64,000 bases of DNA from Geodermatophilus arenarius (GTDB taxonomy: Bacteria; Actinomycetota; Actinomycetes; Mycobacteriales; Geodermatophilaceae), in NCBI RefSeq assembly GCF_042654585.1, contig NZ_JBHSGR010000011.1, positions 1 to 64,000 on the forward strand, given 5' to 3'. The translations under genes and the position numbers were made by a program. Each line of letters begins with the position of its first letter. The stretch's first letter is position 1. This document shows, piece by piece, positions 16,660 to 24,345 of this stretch. The notes under the pieces were generated by a model that saw nothing but the letters and a program-made list of their open reading frames with translations, searched no databases and was not told the DNA's origin.

Positions 16660-17394
16660 GTGAGCGCTGACCGCCACGGGCACACCCACCGCCTCGACCT
16701 CGCCGACGCCACCGTGCGGGAGTGGGACGCGACCGTCGTCGCGGCCGACCCCGAGCAGGGCATCGTCCTCGACCGCTCGGCCTTCTACCCGGGCGGCGGC
16801 GGGCAGCCGCCGGACGAGGGCGTGCTGCTGTGGGGCGGCGTGCGCACCCGGATCGCCGGCACGCGCAAGGGCGACGAGCTGTACCTCATCCCGGTCGAGG
16901 GCGACCCGGTGCCGCCGCCGGGCACCGCCGTCCGCGGGGCGCTCGACGACGAGCGCCGGACCGCGCTCATGCGCACCCACTCGGGGCTGCACGTGCTCAC
17001 CGGCGTGGTGCTGCGCGACTTCGGCGCCAAGGTCACCGGCGGCAACATGGAGCCGCTGACCGCCCGGATGGACTTCGACCTCGCCGAGGTGCCGGCCGAC
17101 TTCAAGGACCGCGTGGCCGAGGCGGTGAACGCCGAGATCACCGCCGACCGGCCGATCCGGGTCCGCACGCTCCCGCGCGACGAGGCGTACGCGATCCCGG
17201 ACCTCATCCGGACGGCGACCGACCTGCTGCCGCCCGACATCGAGCAGGTGCGGATCGTCGACATCGTCGGCCTCGACCTGCAGGCCGACGGCGGCACGCA
17301 CGTCGCCTCGACGGCGATGGTCGGCCGCGTCGAGGTGGTCAAGATGGAGAACAAGGGCCGCGGGTTCCGCCGGTTGCGCATCCGCGTCGTCTGA
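16660..17394 (+). CDS. AlaX-type alanyl-tRNA editing hydrolase
   Basis: 244 residues from a GTG. AlaX proteins are free-standing versions of the AlaRS editing domain that hydrolyse mischarged Ser-tRNA(Ala) or Gly-tRNA(Ala). Seen here: the entry motif DRSAFYPGGGGQPPDEG, the zinc pair MRTHSGLHVL (HxxxH), the Gly-rich VTGGNME and the late DGGTHVAST motif. In the canonical protein the last motif reads CGGTH with Cys and His as zinc ligands; here the Cys position is Asp (ADGGTHV). The HxxxH and final His remain, so metal binding may persist with an Asp ligand. I have a memory of Asp at this place in some AlaX branches but cannot verify. Cytoplasmic, probably a housekeeping quality-control enzyme. 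Confidence 0.83.
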   Translation: MSADRHGHTHRLDLADATVREWDATVVAADPEQGIVLDRSAFYPGGGGQPPDEGVLLWGGVRTRIAGTRKGDELYLIPVEGDPVPPPGTAVRGALDDERRTALMRTHSGLHVLTGVVLRDFGAKVTGGNMEPLTARMDFDLAEVPADFKDRVAEAVNAEITADRPIRVRTLPRDEAYAIPDLIRTATDLLPPDIEQVRIVDIVGLDLQADGGTHVASTAMVGRVEVVKMENKGRGFRRLRIRVV

Positions 17395-17444
17395 TCCGGC
17401 GAGGTCCCGATACGCCCCGTTGCCGTGATCGACGAGCATTCCGG

Positions 17445-19571
17445 ATGGAGTCGTTCTACCCTTCGTCCGTGCGGGAGGGGACTTCCACACGGGGGTCGGT
17501 GAGCAGCGCCGCAGTCGCTGGCTGGCCCCGTCGGGTCCTCCTCCTGTTCGGCCTGGTGGCCGGCATCTACGCGCTCCTGGTGGTCGTCTCCTCCACGGCC
17601 CGTGCCGAGGAGCCGCCTGCTCCGGACGGGTCCCTCCTCGGCGGCGTGGTCGAGGAGGTCACCGCGACGGTCGACGAGGTCGCCGTCGAGTCGGTGGTCG
17701 AGCCGGTCGCCGACGTTCCCGCGGAGACGCCCGAGCCCGCTCCGGAGCCCGAGCCCGCTCCGGAGCCCGAGCCTGCTCCGGAACCCGAGCCTGCTCCGGA
17801 ACCCGAGCCTGCTCCGGAGCTCGTCGCCGACGTTCCCGCAGAGACGCCCGAGCCGGTCAGCGCCGCGCCACTTCCGGTCGTCGAGGACGTCGTCGCTCCG
17901 GTTGTCCAGCCGGTGACCGAGCCGGTGGCTCCGGTGGTCGAGACGGTGACCGAGCCGGTGGCTCCGGTCGTGGAGACCGTGACGGAGCCGGTGGCTCCGG
18001 TCGTGGAGACCGTGACGGAGCCGGTGGCTCCCGTGGCCGAGACGGTGACCGAGCCGGTGACCGAGCCCGTGGCCGAGCCGGTGGCCGAGCCGGTGACCGA
18101 GCCGGTGGCCGAGCCCGTGGCTCCCGTGGTCGAGGCTGTGGTCGAGCCTGTCGTGGAGACCGTGACGGAGCCGGTGGCTCCGGTGGTCGAGACGGTGACG
18201 GAGCCGGTGGCTCCGGTCGTGGAGACGGTGACGGAGCCGGTGGCTCCGGTGGNNNNNNNNNNNNNNNNNNNNNNNNNNNNNNNNNNNNNNNNNNNNNNNN
18301 NNNNNNNNNNNNNNNNNNNNNNNNNNNNNNNNNNNNNNNNNNNNNNGGTGACGGAGCCGGTGGCTCCGGTGGCCGAGACCGTGACGGAGCCGGTGGCTCC
18401 GGTGGTCGAGACGGTCACCGGACCGGTGGCTCCTGTCGTCGAGGTGGTCCCGCCGGTGGTCGAGCCGGTCGTGCCGGTGGTCGACGACGTCGTCCCGCCG
18501 GTGGTCGAGCCGGTCGCCAGTCCTGTGGCTCCGGTGGTCGACGCGGTGGTCGAGCCGGTGGCACCAGTGGTCGAGCCGATCACACAGCCGGTTGGCCCGA
18601 TCGTGGAGCCAGCCGCGCCGATCGTGGAGACGGTGACCGACCCGCTCGTCCCCGTTGTCGAGGACGTCGTCACCCCGGTCCTGGGACCGGTCGCTCCCGT
18701 CGTCGAGGACGTCGCCGCACCGGTGGTCGGCACCGTGATCGACCCGGTCGCGCCCGTCCTCGAGACGGTCCTCGATCCGGTCGCTCCTGTCGTCGACACG
18801 GTCACCGCGCCCGTCGTTCCGGTGGCCGAGGTCGTCACCGGGGCGGTCGGTCCGGTCGTTGACGCGGTGATCGAGTCGGTGATGCAGCCGCTCGTGCCGG
18901 TGGTCGAAGCTGTCGCGCCTGCGGTCCAAGCCGTCGCGCCCGTGGTGGAGACCGTCGTTGCGCCCGTGGTGGAGACCGCTGTCGAATCCGTGGCGGTGGC
19001 GGAGGCTGTTGCGCCGGCGACGGAGGTCGCTGCCCCAGTGGCGGAGGCCGTCACGCCGGTGACGGAGCCGGCCGCCGAGGCGGTGGCCACGGCGGCCGCC
19101 AGCACCGCCACCGCGCAGGTCACGACCTCGTCCTCAGCTCCGGTCGCCGGGACCGCCCCCGCGGTCGGGACCGCGACCACCCAGACCGCGCGGGCCACCG
19201 GGCTCGCCGTCGCCCCGGCGACCGTGGCCGTCCTACTGACCGCCCCGCGGGCCGAGTGCGACGCGGCCGACGAGGCCACCGCGGCCCCGACGGCCAGGAC
19301 CACGCAGCGGCAGCACTCCGCCGCTCCCCGGCCCGCCGCCCCGCCGCGCGGGAACGACCTCCCCACCGAGCCCACGGCGCCGGTGGCGCCCGAGCCGAGG
19401 CCGATCGCGCCCCCGGCGCCCACCATGTCGGCCTCCACCTGGCTGACCACCCTGGCCGCGATCTGCCCGTCGGGCGTGCCGGCCACCGCTCTCTGCACCG
19501 TCCCGGCACCGGCGTCGGCCCCCGCCGTCGCCGCCGCCGTCCTGCGCGACCCGTCCTTCTCTCCCGACTGA
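17445..19571 (+). CDS. Exported Val-Pro-Glu-Thr repeat protein (gap inside)
   Basis: About 708 residues from ATG 17445; GTG codons at 17469 and 17499 are alternative starts. A signal peptide is clear (RRVLLLFGLVAGIYALLVVV...ARA, then EEPPAPDG). Next come PAPEPE repeats, then a long array built on an 11-residue unit VTEPVAPVVET encoded by a 33-base repeat with variants (EPVTEPVAEP), which loses regularity towards 19000, followed by Ala/Thr-rich sequence and a Pro-rich end with two Cys (AICPSGVPATALC). No sortase motif, no membrane anchor and no catalytic domain. It is probably an extended cell-wall stalk or an adhesin-like spacer. The assembly gap at 18253-18346 lies in the array, so repeat number and exact length are unknown; frame is kept across the gap as drawn. 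Confidence 0.7.
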   Translation: MESFYPSSVREGTSTRGSVSSAAVAGWPRRVLLLFGLVAGIYALLVVVSSTARAEEPPAPDGSLLGGVVEEVTATVDEVAVESVVEPVADVPAETPEPAPEPEPAPEPEPAPEPEPAPEPEPAPELVADVPAETPEPVSAAPLPVVEDVVAPVVQPVTEPVAPVVETVTEPVAPVVETVTEPVAPVVETVTEPVAPVAETVTEPVTEPVAEPVAEPVTEPVAEPVAPVVEAVVEPVVETVTEPVAPVVETVTEPVAPVVETVTEPVAPVXXXXXXXXXXXXXXXXXXXXXXXXXXXXXXXXVTEPVAPVAETVTEPVAPVVETVTGPVAPVVEVVPPVVEPVVPVVDDVVPPVVEPVASPVAPVVDAVVEPVAPVVEPITQPVGPIVEPAAPIVETVTDPLVPVVEDVVTPVLGPVAPVVEDVAAPVVGTVIDPVAPVLETVLDPVAPVVDTVTAPVVPVAEVVTGAVGPVVDAVIESVMQPLVPVVEAVAPAVQAVAPVVETVVAPVVETAVESVAVAEAVAPATEVAAPVAEAVTPVTEPAAEAVATAAASTATAQVTTSSSAPVAGTAPAVGTATTQTARATGLAVAPATVAVLLTAPRAECDAADEATAAPTARTTQRQHSAAPRPAAPPRGNDLPTEPTAPVAPEPRPIAPPAPTMSASTWLTTLAAICPSGVPATALCTVPAPASAPAVAAAVLRDPSFSPD
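17742..18450 (+). repeat. Tandem 33-base / 11-residue repeat array
   Basis: Head-to-tail repeats inside the exported protein: first 18-base units coding PAPEPE, then ~33-base units coding VTEPVAPVVET with near-identical DNA between several copies. The near identity suggests recent expansion and explains the assembly failure in the middle. Confidence 0.85.
18253..18346. other. Assembly gap of 94 N
   Basis: A run of 94 N with repeat sequence on both sides. Not a biological feature; length is probably an estimate, since 94 does not fit a whole number of 33-base units across the join. Confidence 0.98.
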
Positions 19572-19890
19572 CCTCCCTGCCAGGCGCGCACCAGCCGCCG
19601 GCCGAGGTCGGGGACCCTCCCGCACCGCACCGCCGACTGGGCGCTGCCTTCCCGGGCGTGACCCCGACCTGGCCCACCGCTGGGCCGGGGCCACCGGGCG
19701 GGGAGGTATCGGGGCTGGGGGTTCCGCGCACCGAGCGGTCGCGGCACCCCTGACCTCCCCGCCCGACACTCCGGACGACGGGGGCGGTGGCGACGCCCGC
19801 GCCCCGCCCCCGTCGACCGATCCGACCGTGACATCCGCGGGACGCCGAACAGCCATGTGCACGACATGTCCGTGTGCTAGTCATGACGTC
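19572..19890. other. Intergenic stretch, no gene seen
   Basis: About 320 bases with no credible reading frame. It contains separated arms AGGTCGGGG (19605-19613) and CCCCGACCT (19662-19670) and a small hairpin GGCCCA/TGGGCC (19671-19686). The last 40 bases, before the next small gene, are less GC-rich and include a TGACGTCA palindrome at the start codon. Confidence 0.5.
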
Positions 19891-20061
19891 ATGACGACTC
19901 CGTGTGTGCTGCGCCCGCTGCCGGACCGCGCCACGGTCGTCGACGTGTACGGGTCCCGCTTCCTGCTCGAGTGGCTCGACCGGGACACCCTCGCCACCGC
20001 CGCGGCGACGGCCCGGTGTGCGGCCGAGGTGGAGCGGGTCGAGGTCCGCGCGGCGAGCTGA
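19891..20061 (+). CDS. Small hypothetical protein, 56 aa
   Basis: From ATG 19891 the frame gives a compact, evenly composed protein (MTTPCVLRPLPDRATVVDVY... ending VERVEVRAAS) with a strand-like RATVVDVYGSRFLLEW and a helix DTLATAAATARCAAEVER. A longer frame to 19828 adds a Cys-rich leader of doubtful quality. No ribosome site is visible, the start lies within a TGACGTCA palindrome, and a TGTGCTAGT element ~12 bases upstream could be a -10 box of a leaderless transcript. No family recognised. Confidence 0.45.
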   Translation: MTTPCVLRPLPDRATVVDVYGSRFLLEWLDRDTLATAAATARCAAEVERVEVRAAS

Positions 20062-20102
20062 GGCGCGGAGATCACTGGCGCTCGGTCGACCTGTCCGGCA
20101 CG

Positions 20103-20363
20103 GTGCCGCTCGTGCTCCCGTGGATCGTGATCGCCCTGGTCCTGCTCGTCTTCACCGCGATGTTCACGGCCGCCGTACGCGCCGCTCGGCGGGGTGGCGG
20201 CCGGCGCTCCGGCGGTGACGGCGGAGGCTGGTACGGCGACGGCGGCAGCTGGAGCGGTGACTCCGGCGGCGGACACCACGGCCACCACGACGGCGGCGGC
20301 TGGGGCGGCGACTCCGGCGGCGGCGGGGGAGACGGCGGCGGCGGAGGCGGCGGCGGGGACTGA
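20103..20363 (+). CDS. Small single-pass membrane protein with Gly-rich tail (1)
   Basis: 86 residues if started at the GTG of 20103. One transmembrane helix (LVLPWIVIALVLLVFTAMF) is followed by positive charges (RAARRGGGRR), so the tail should be cytoplasmic, and a Gly/Ser/His/Asp/Trp-rich tail (WYGDGGSWSGDSGGGHHGH ... GGGGGDGGGGGGGG). It has no clear ribosome site, so the start is uncertain. The next gene, 60 bases on, has the same plan, making this a tandem pair. Function unknown; such tails occur at the ends of many actinobacterial membrane proteins. Confidence 0.5.
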   Translation: MPLVLPWIVIALVLLVFTAMFTAAVRAARRGGGRRSGGDGGGWYGDGGSWSGDSGGGHHGHHDGGGWGGDSGGGGGDGGGGGGGGD

Positions 20364-20423
20364 CCGGATGAGCTCCTGCGGCGAGAGCTGGCGCCGCGGG
20401 CCGCGCCGGTCCACAGTTCACGC

Positions 20424-20651
20424 ATGACAGCCCTGGCCGTGCTCGCCGTCGTGGTGGCAGCCGTCTTCCTCATGGCCTACGCGATGCAGCGCTCCCGAGC
20501 AGGAGCCGAGAGCCGTGGCACCGTCGGGGGGCGCACCGGTCGGGCGCACGGCCCCGGCGTCGTCACCGCCGGTGGGTTCATCGCCGGCACGGACGCGGGC
20601 GGCGGCTTCGACGGCGGCTGCGCCGGCGACGGCGGCGGCGGGGGCTGCTGA
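20424..20651 (+). CDS. Small single-pass membrane protein with Gly-rich tail (2)
   Basis: 75 residues from an ATG: a transmembrane helix (LAVLAVVVAAVFLMAYAM), a basic stretch, then a Gly-rich tail ending FDGGCAGDGGGGGC with two Cys. Same layout as the preceding small gene, and likely a partner or diverged copy. The Gly/Cys end could carry a metal or disulphide. No recognised family beyond the general pattern. Confidence 0.5.
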   Translation: MTALAVLAVVVAAVFLMAYAMQRSRAGAESRGTVGGRTGRAHGPGVVTAGGFIAGTDAGGGFDGGCAGDGGGGGC

Positions 20652-20693
20652 CCCCGACCTCCGGGCCCGCGCCGGCCCGTCCGTGACCGGCCG

Positions 20694-21758
20694 CTAGGGC
20701 CGGGGCGGGCGCTCGTCGTCGGGCCGGTGCCCGATGCCGCCGGGACCGTGCGACGCCGGCACCTCCTCGCCGGCGGCCACGGGCCCGGGCGGGGTCCCGT
20801 CGCCGAAGGGGGCGCCGCCGAGCTCCTCGCGCCCGTGCGGGGTCAGCCAGTTCGACGTGTCCGGCCCCATCGGGATGACCTGCGTCGGGTTGATGTCCGC
20901 GTGGACGACGTAGTAGTGCTCCTTGATCTGCGGGAAGTCGGTGGTGTCGCCGAACCCCGGCGTCTGGAACAGGTCGCGCGCGTAGCCCCACAGCGCCGGC
21001 ATCTCGGTCAGCTTCTGCCGGTTGCACTTGAAGTGGCCGTGGTAGACGGCGTCGAAGCGGGCCAGCGTGGTGAACAGCCGGACGTCGGCCTCGGTGATGG
21101 TGTCGCCCATGAGGTAGCGCCGCGTCGTCAGCCGCTCCTCGAGCCAGTCCAGCGCCGTCCACAGCCGCTCGTAGGCCTTGTCGTAGGCGCGCTGCGAGCC
21201 CGCGAACCCGCAGCGGTACACGCCGTTGTTGACCTCGGTGTAGACGCGCTGCATCACCTCGTCCATCTCGTCCCGCAGGTGCTCGGGGTAGAGGTCGGGG
21301 GCGCCGTCGCGGTGGTGGGCCGTCCACTGCGTGGAGAAGTCGAGCGTCATCTGCATGAAGTCGTTGGTGACGACGGCCTTGGTCGGGACGTCGACCATCG
21401 CCGGCACCGTGATCCCGCGCGGGTACTCCGGGTCGCGGGCGAAGAACGCCTCCTGCAGCCGCTCGTAGCCGAGCACCGGGTCGCGCCCGCCCGGGTCGAG
21501 GTCGAAGGTCCAGCTGCGCTCGTCGTGCGTGGGCCCGCAGATGCCCATCGAGAACGCCGGCTCCAGCCCCAGCAACCGGCGCACGATCGCGGCGCGGTTG
21601 GCCCAGGGGCAGGCGCGGGCGATGACCAGCCGGTAGCGGCCCGGCTCGGCCGGCCAGGGGCTCGAGCCGTCGGCGGTGATCCGGTCGGTGATGTAGTTGG
21701 TGTCCCGCGTGTACTCCTGGCCGCTGCTGACGTAGCCGGATCCCTGGTCGTCGCTCAC
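20694..21758 (-). CDS. Xi-class GST, glutathionyl-hydroquinone-reductase-like
   Basis: 354 residues from GTG 21758. The family (ECM4/YqjG, Xi-class) reduces S-glutathionyl hydroquinones by attack of a conserved Cys. Visible here: the N-terminal signature DTNYITDRITADG, RYRLVIARACPWANRAAIVRRL with the catalytic Cys of CPWA, ITVPAMVD and the acidic VVTNDFMQM cis-Pro/thiol-binding region, then the helical C-terminal domain ITEADVRLFTTLARFDAVYHGHFKCN, which is near-invariant in this class. Length fits the family (~320-370). Actinobacteria usually make mycothiol, so mycothiol adducts may be the true substrate. The gene is divergent from the DUF4236 gene and 213 bases away. Confidence 0.88.
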   Translation of the reverse strand: MSDDQGSGYVSSGQEYTRDTNYITDRITADGSSPWPAEPGRYRLVIARACPWANRAAIVRRLLGLEPAFSMGICGPTHDERSWTFDLDPGGRDPVLGYERLQEAFFARDPEYPRGITVPAMVDVPTKAVVTNDFMQMTLDFSTQWTAHHRDGAPDLYPEHLRDEMDEVMQRVYTEVNNGVYRCGFAGSQRAYDKAYERLWTALDWLEERLTTRRYLMGDTITEADVRLFTTLARFDAVYHGHFKCNRQKLTEMPALWGYARDLFQTPGFGDTTDFPQIKEHYYVVHADINPTQVIPMGPDTSNWLTPHGREELGGAPFGDGTPPGPVAAGEEVPASHGPGGIGHRPDDERPPRP

Positions 21759-21970
21759 ACGATCAACTCTCGCCGACCGCGCCTCCCACCGCCCGGCGGA
21801 CCGGGGTGACCCGCAACTCCTGTGCCGCCTGGGGCCGCGCCTCCTGCGGACCGGCACTCCGGTCCCACCCGTCCCACCCGGTGACGACGCGGTCGTCCCC
21901 TGCCCGGTTCCGTCCCGTCCCCGTGATGGCATCCGGAACGGAACGGTCCACGGACGACGACAGGTGGGAC

Positions 21971-23092
21971 ATGGGACTGAGCTTCTCGGTCAAGCTGGCG
22001 CCGGGTGTCCGGGTGCGCGCCTCCAGCCGGGGCGTGCGGACCAGCATCGGGCCGAGAGCGGCGCGCGTGCACGTGGGAGGGGGGCGCACGTCCTTCTCCA
22101 CCGGCGCCGGGCCGTTCACCTACTCCACGTCGGCGGGAGGCGGCAGCCGCAGACGCTCGACGGCCGGCCGTCCCTCACCGGCCGCGTACCAGCGGCAGCT
22201 CGCGGCCGCGGCGAGGGCGGCCGAGGAGGCGGCGAAGGAGGAGGAGGCCCGGCGACTGGCGGCGATGTTCGCGGAGTTGCTGAGCGTGCACCGCGCCGAG
22301 TTCGACCGGACGCGGCACCCGGTCGCGCCGCCGGCCCCCGAGCCCGACGTCGACGCCGTCCGCGCACGGCACCGCGAGGCGGCGACCGCCGGCCTCGGCC
22401 TGTTCCAGCGGGCCGCGAAGGAGGCGGCACGCCGGCAGGCGGACGTCGCTGCGGAGGCCGAGATCGCGGCCCTGTGGCAGGAGGCGCAGCGGCAGCAGGC
22501 CGACCTGCAGGCCCGTCTCGACGAGTGGTGGTGGGCGCTGTCCACCAACGACCCGGACACGGTGATCGCCGCACTCGCCGAGGCGTTCGAGGACAACGAG
22601 GCCGCCGCGGCACCTCTCGGTGTCGACGGCGACGAGGTGGCCCTGGTCGTCCTCGCGCCGCCGGAGACCGTCGTCCCCGAGCGCATGCCGGCCACCACCC
22701 AGGCGGGCAACCTCAGCCTGCGCAAGCTGCCCAAGGGCGAGCGGGCGCGGCTCTACACCGAGGCCGTGATGGGGCACGTGCTGGTGACGCTCAAGGAGGC
22801 GCTCGCGGTCGCGCCCGCGATCCGCTCGGCCCGGGTGGTCGCGCTGCGCGCCGCGGGCACCGACGCCTACGGCCGCCCCCGGCTCGACTGCCTGCTCGCC
22901 GGCCACTGGACCCGCGCCGCCCTCACCGGCGTGCAGTGGTCCACGGCGGACGCCTCCACGATCGCCCGGGACACCGCCGCGGAGCTGCTGGTCGACGTCA
23001 AGGCCAAGGAGCTGCGGCCGCTCGACCTCACCGGCCAGCCGGGCCTGCAGGCGCTGCTCGACGTCGTCGACGTCGACGAGCTGACCGCCTGA
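21971..23092 (+). CDS. DUF4236 domain protein with coiled coil
   Basis: 373 residues, ATG with AGGTGGGAC in front. The N-terminus is a clear DUF4236 domain: LSFSVKLAPGVRVRASSRGVRTSIGPRAARV... followed by GGGRTSFSTGAGPFTYST, a short all-beta unit found in many bacterial proteins of unknown function. An Ala/Glu-rich coiled coil (AAEEAAKEEEARRLAAMFAEL) spans about 70-190, and a mixed alpha/beta domain completes the protein (LSLRKLPKGERARLYTEAVMGHVLVTLKEALAVAP; RVVALRAAGTDAYGRPRLDCLLAGHW). That last part resembles the C-terminal regions of restriction or stress proteins in general style only. Neighbours give no functional hint. Confidence 0.72.
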   Translation: MGLSFSVKLAPGVRVRASSRGVRTSIGPRAARVHVGGGRTSFSTGAGPFTYSTSAGGGSRRRSTAGRPSPAAYQRQLAAAARAAEEAAKEEEARRLAAMFAELLSVHRAEFDRTRHPVAPPAPEPDVDAVRARHREAATAGLGLFQRAAKEAARRQADVAAEAEIAALWQEAQRQQADLQARLDEWWWALSTNDPDTVIAALAEAFEDNEAAAAPLGVDGDEVALVVLAPPETVVPERMPATTQAGNLSLRKLPKGERARLYTEAVMGHVLVTLKEALAVAPAIRSARVVALRAAGTDAYGRPRLDCLLAGHWTRAALTGVQWSTADASTIARDTAAELLVDVKAKELRPLDLTGQPGLQALLDVVDVDELTA

Positions 23093-23113
23093 CCGACCTC
23101 TGCCTCGCTGACC

Positions 23114-23145
23114 CGTGCTCTGCACACACCTGCAGGCAGGGCACG
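23114..23145. terminator. Terminator hairpin, relative of the 3151/3211 hairpins
   Basis: Arms CGTGCTCTGC / GCAGGGCACG (one G-T wobble) around a 12-base loop between converging genes. The arm shares CGTGCTCTGC with the terminator at 3211, 20 kb away. Confidence 0.6.
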
Positions 23146-23158
23146 ACTGCGCGCGGGA

Positions 23159-23590
23159 CTACAGCCGGGACGTCGTCGCGTCGTCCTCCTCGCCGCCGAA
23201 GTACTGCTCCAGGACGGCGCGGAACACCGGCTGCCCGGGGTCGGCGTGCGCGAACAGCGTCATCGACGAGCGCAGCTTCACCGCGTCGACCGGCCCGAGC
23301 ACCGCGGCGGCGTCGGAGCCGGGCAGCTCGGTGAGCGCCTGCGCGGACTCGACCAGCCGCGGGCCGAGCACCGGGTGGGCGAGGTAGGCGCGGGCCTCGT
23401 CGAGGCCGGAGATCGCGAACCGCTGCGCCGTCGCGCTGCGGCCGAGGCCGGCGACCTGCGGGAAGACGAACCACATCCAGTGGCTGGTCTTGTGCCCGGT
23501 GCGCAGCTCGGTGAGCGCCTGCGCGTACGTGTCGGTCTGCGCCTCCACGAAGCGGGCCAGCCGGTACGGGTCGTCGGCGGAGGAGGTCAT
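23159..23590 (-). CDS. DUF1810 family protein
   Basis: 143 residues from ATG 23590 with GGGAGAC about 7 bases upstream. The DUF1810 signature is plain: DPYRLARFVEAQTDTYAQAL, ELRTGHKTSHWMWFVFPQVAGLGRS, ISGLDEARAYLAHPVLGPRL and VDAVKLRSSMTLFA. The family is a small all-alpha protein of unknown biochemical role. Its reading frame is open upstream into the remains of a GH15 gene, but its own start and ribosome site are good. The sudden junction with that broken gene suggests the deletion that destroyed it ended just before this start. Confidence 0.85.
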   Translation of the reverse strand: MTSSADDPYRLARFVEAQTDTYAQALTELRTGHKTSHWMWFVFPQVAGLGRSATAQRFAISGLDEARAYLAHPVLGPRLVESAQALTELPGSDAAAVLGPVDAVKLRSSMTLFAHADPGQPVFRAVLEQYFGGEEDDATTSRL

Positions 23591-24240
23591 CGGTCGTCTC
23601 CCGGGGTGGTGTCGGCGGTTGTCGGCGGTGACGTCGTCGGCGCTCGTCGTGCGGACGGCGAGGGTGAGCCCGGCGACGCGCAGCACCGGTCCGTGCGCGG
23701 TCTCGTGCACCCACGGGCCACGGTGTTCAGGCAGGTGCCGGGGCGCACGGCGGCGCGCATGCGCACCGTGCCCTCGAGCCCGCGGCGGGCCAGCTCCGAC
23801 CACGGCAGCCGCCCGGCGACGACGGTGGTCAGCGCGTCGGTGACGCGGACCCGGCCGGTGGGCGTGCTGAACGTCGTCCGCAGGACGTTCGTGTCGCCGG
23901 CGTAGCCGCGGCTGACGGTGAGCTCGCCGTCGGGGCACAGCTCCAGGCAGCCGCCGTTGTCGGTGTCCAGCAGCGCGCCGAACACCGGCGGGCCGTCCAT
24001 CTCCGGCAGCGGCAGCCAGTCGATCCGGCCGTCGCGGGCGACCAGGGCGAGGGTGCGGCCGTCGCCGATGGCGGCGTAGGTGCGCAGGTCGGCGTAGCCG
24101 AGGTCGTCGCGCTCGGTGACCGCCGAGTCCTCGCCGGCGCCCCAGCGCAGGCTGTCCACGCGGACGGCGCCGGGGCGCGGGACCTCGGTGCGGTCCGGGT
24201 CGACGCCGGAGTCCTCGGGCGCGGGCGGGATGCCGGGCAT
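23591..24240 (-). pseudogene. Truncated, frameshifted GH15 glucoamylase/trehalase
   Basis: From ATG 24240 the frame encodes the N-terminal beta domain of a GH15 enzyme: LGYADLRTYAAIGDGRTLAL, RDGRIDWLPLPEMDGPPVF, NGGCLELCPDGELTVSRGY, LRTTFSTPTGRVRVTDAL and RPGTCLNTVARG. Around 23715-23725 the frame is lost; the continuation WVHETAHGPVLRVAGLTLAV reads in another frame, consistent with a deletion of a base or two. After ~200 residues homology ends right at the DUF1810 start, so the entire (alpha/alpha)6 catalytic domain (some 400 residues) is missing. GH15 proteins of this actinobacterial type cleave trehalose or alpha-glucans. This remnant cannot have that activity. Confidence 0.8.
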
Positions 24241-24345
24241 CGGGCGGGCGGTGGATCGCGCGGTGCCGGTCACGGGTCGCCGGTGCCCGGCCCGGGTCCG
24301 GGCGACACCCGGGTGGCCGCGCTCACAGGAGGACGATCGGCGCAC

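Noticed and set aside
18253..18346. Gap as a biological low-complexity element
   Set aside because: It is N in the assembly, i.e. missing data.
17742..18450. CRISPR-like array
   Set aside because: The repeats are contiguous, coding in one frame and have no unique spacers or cas genes.
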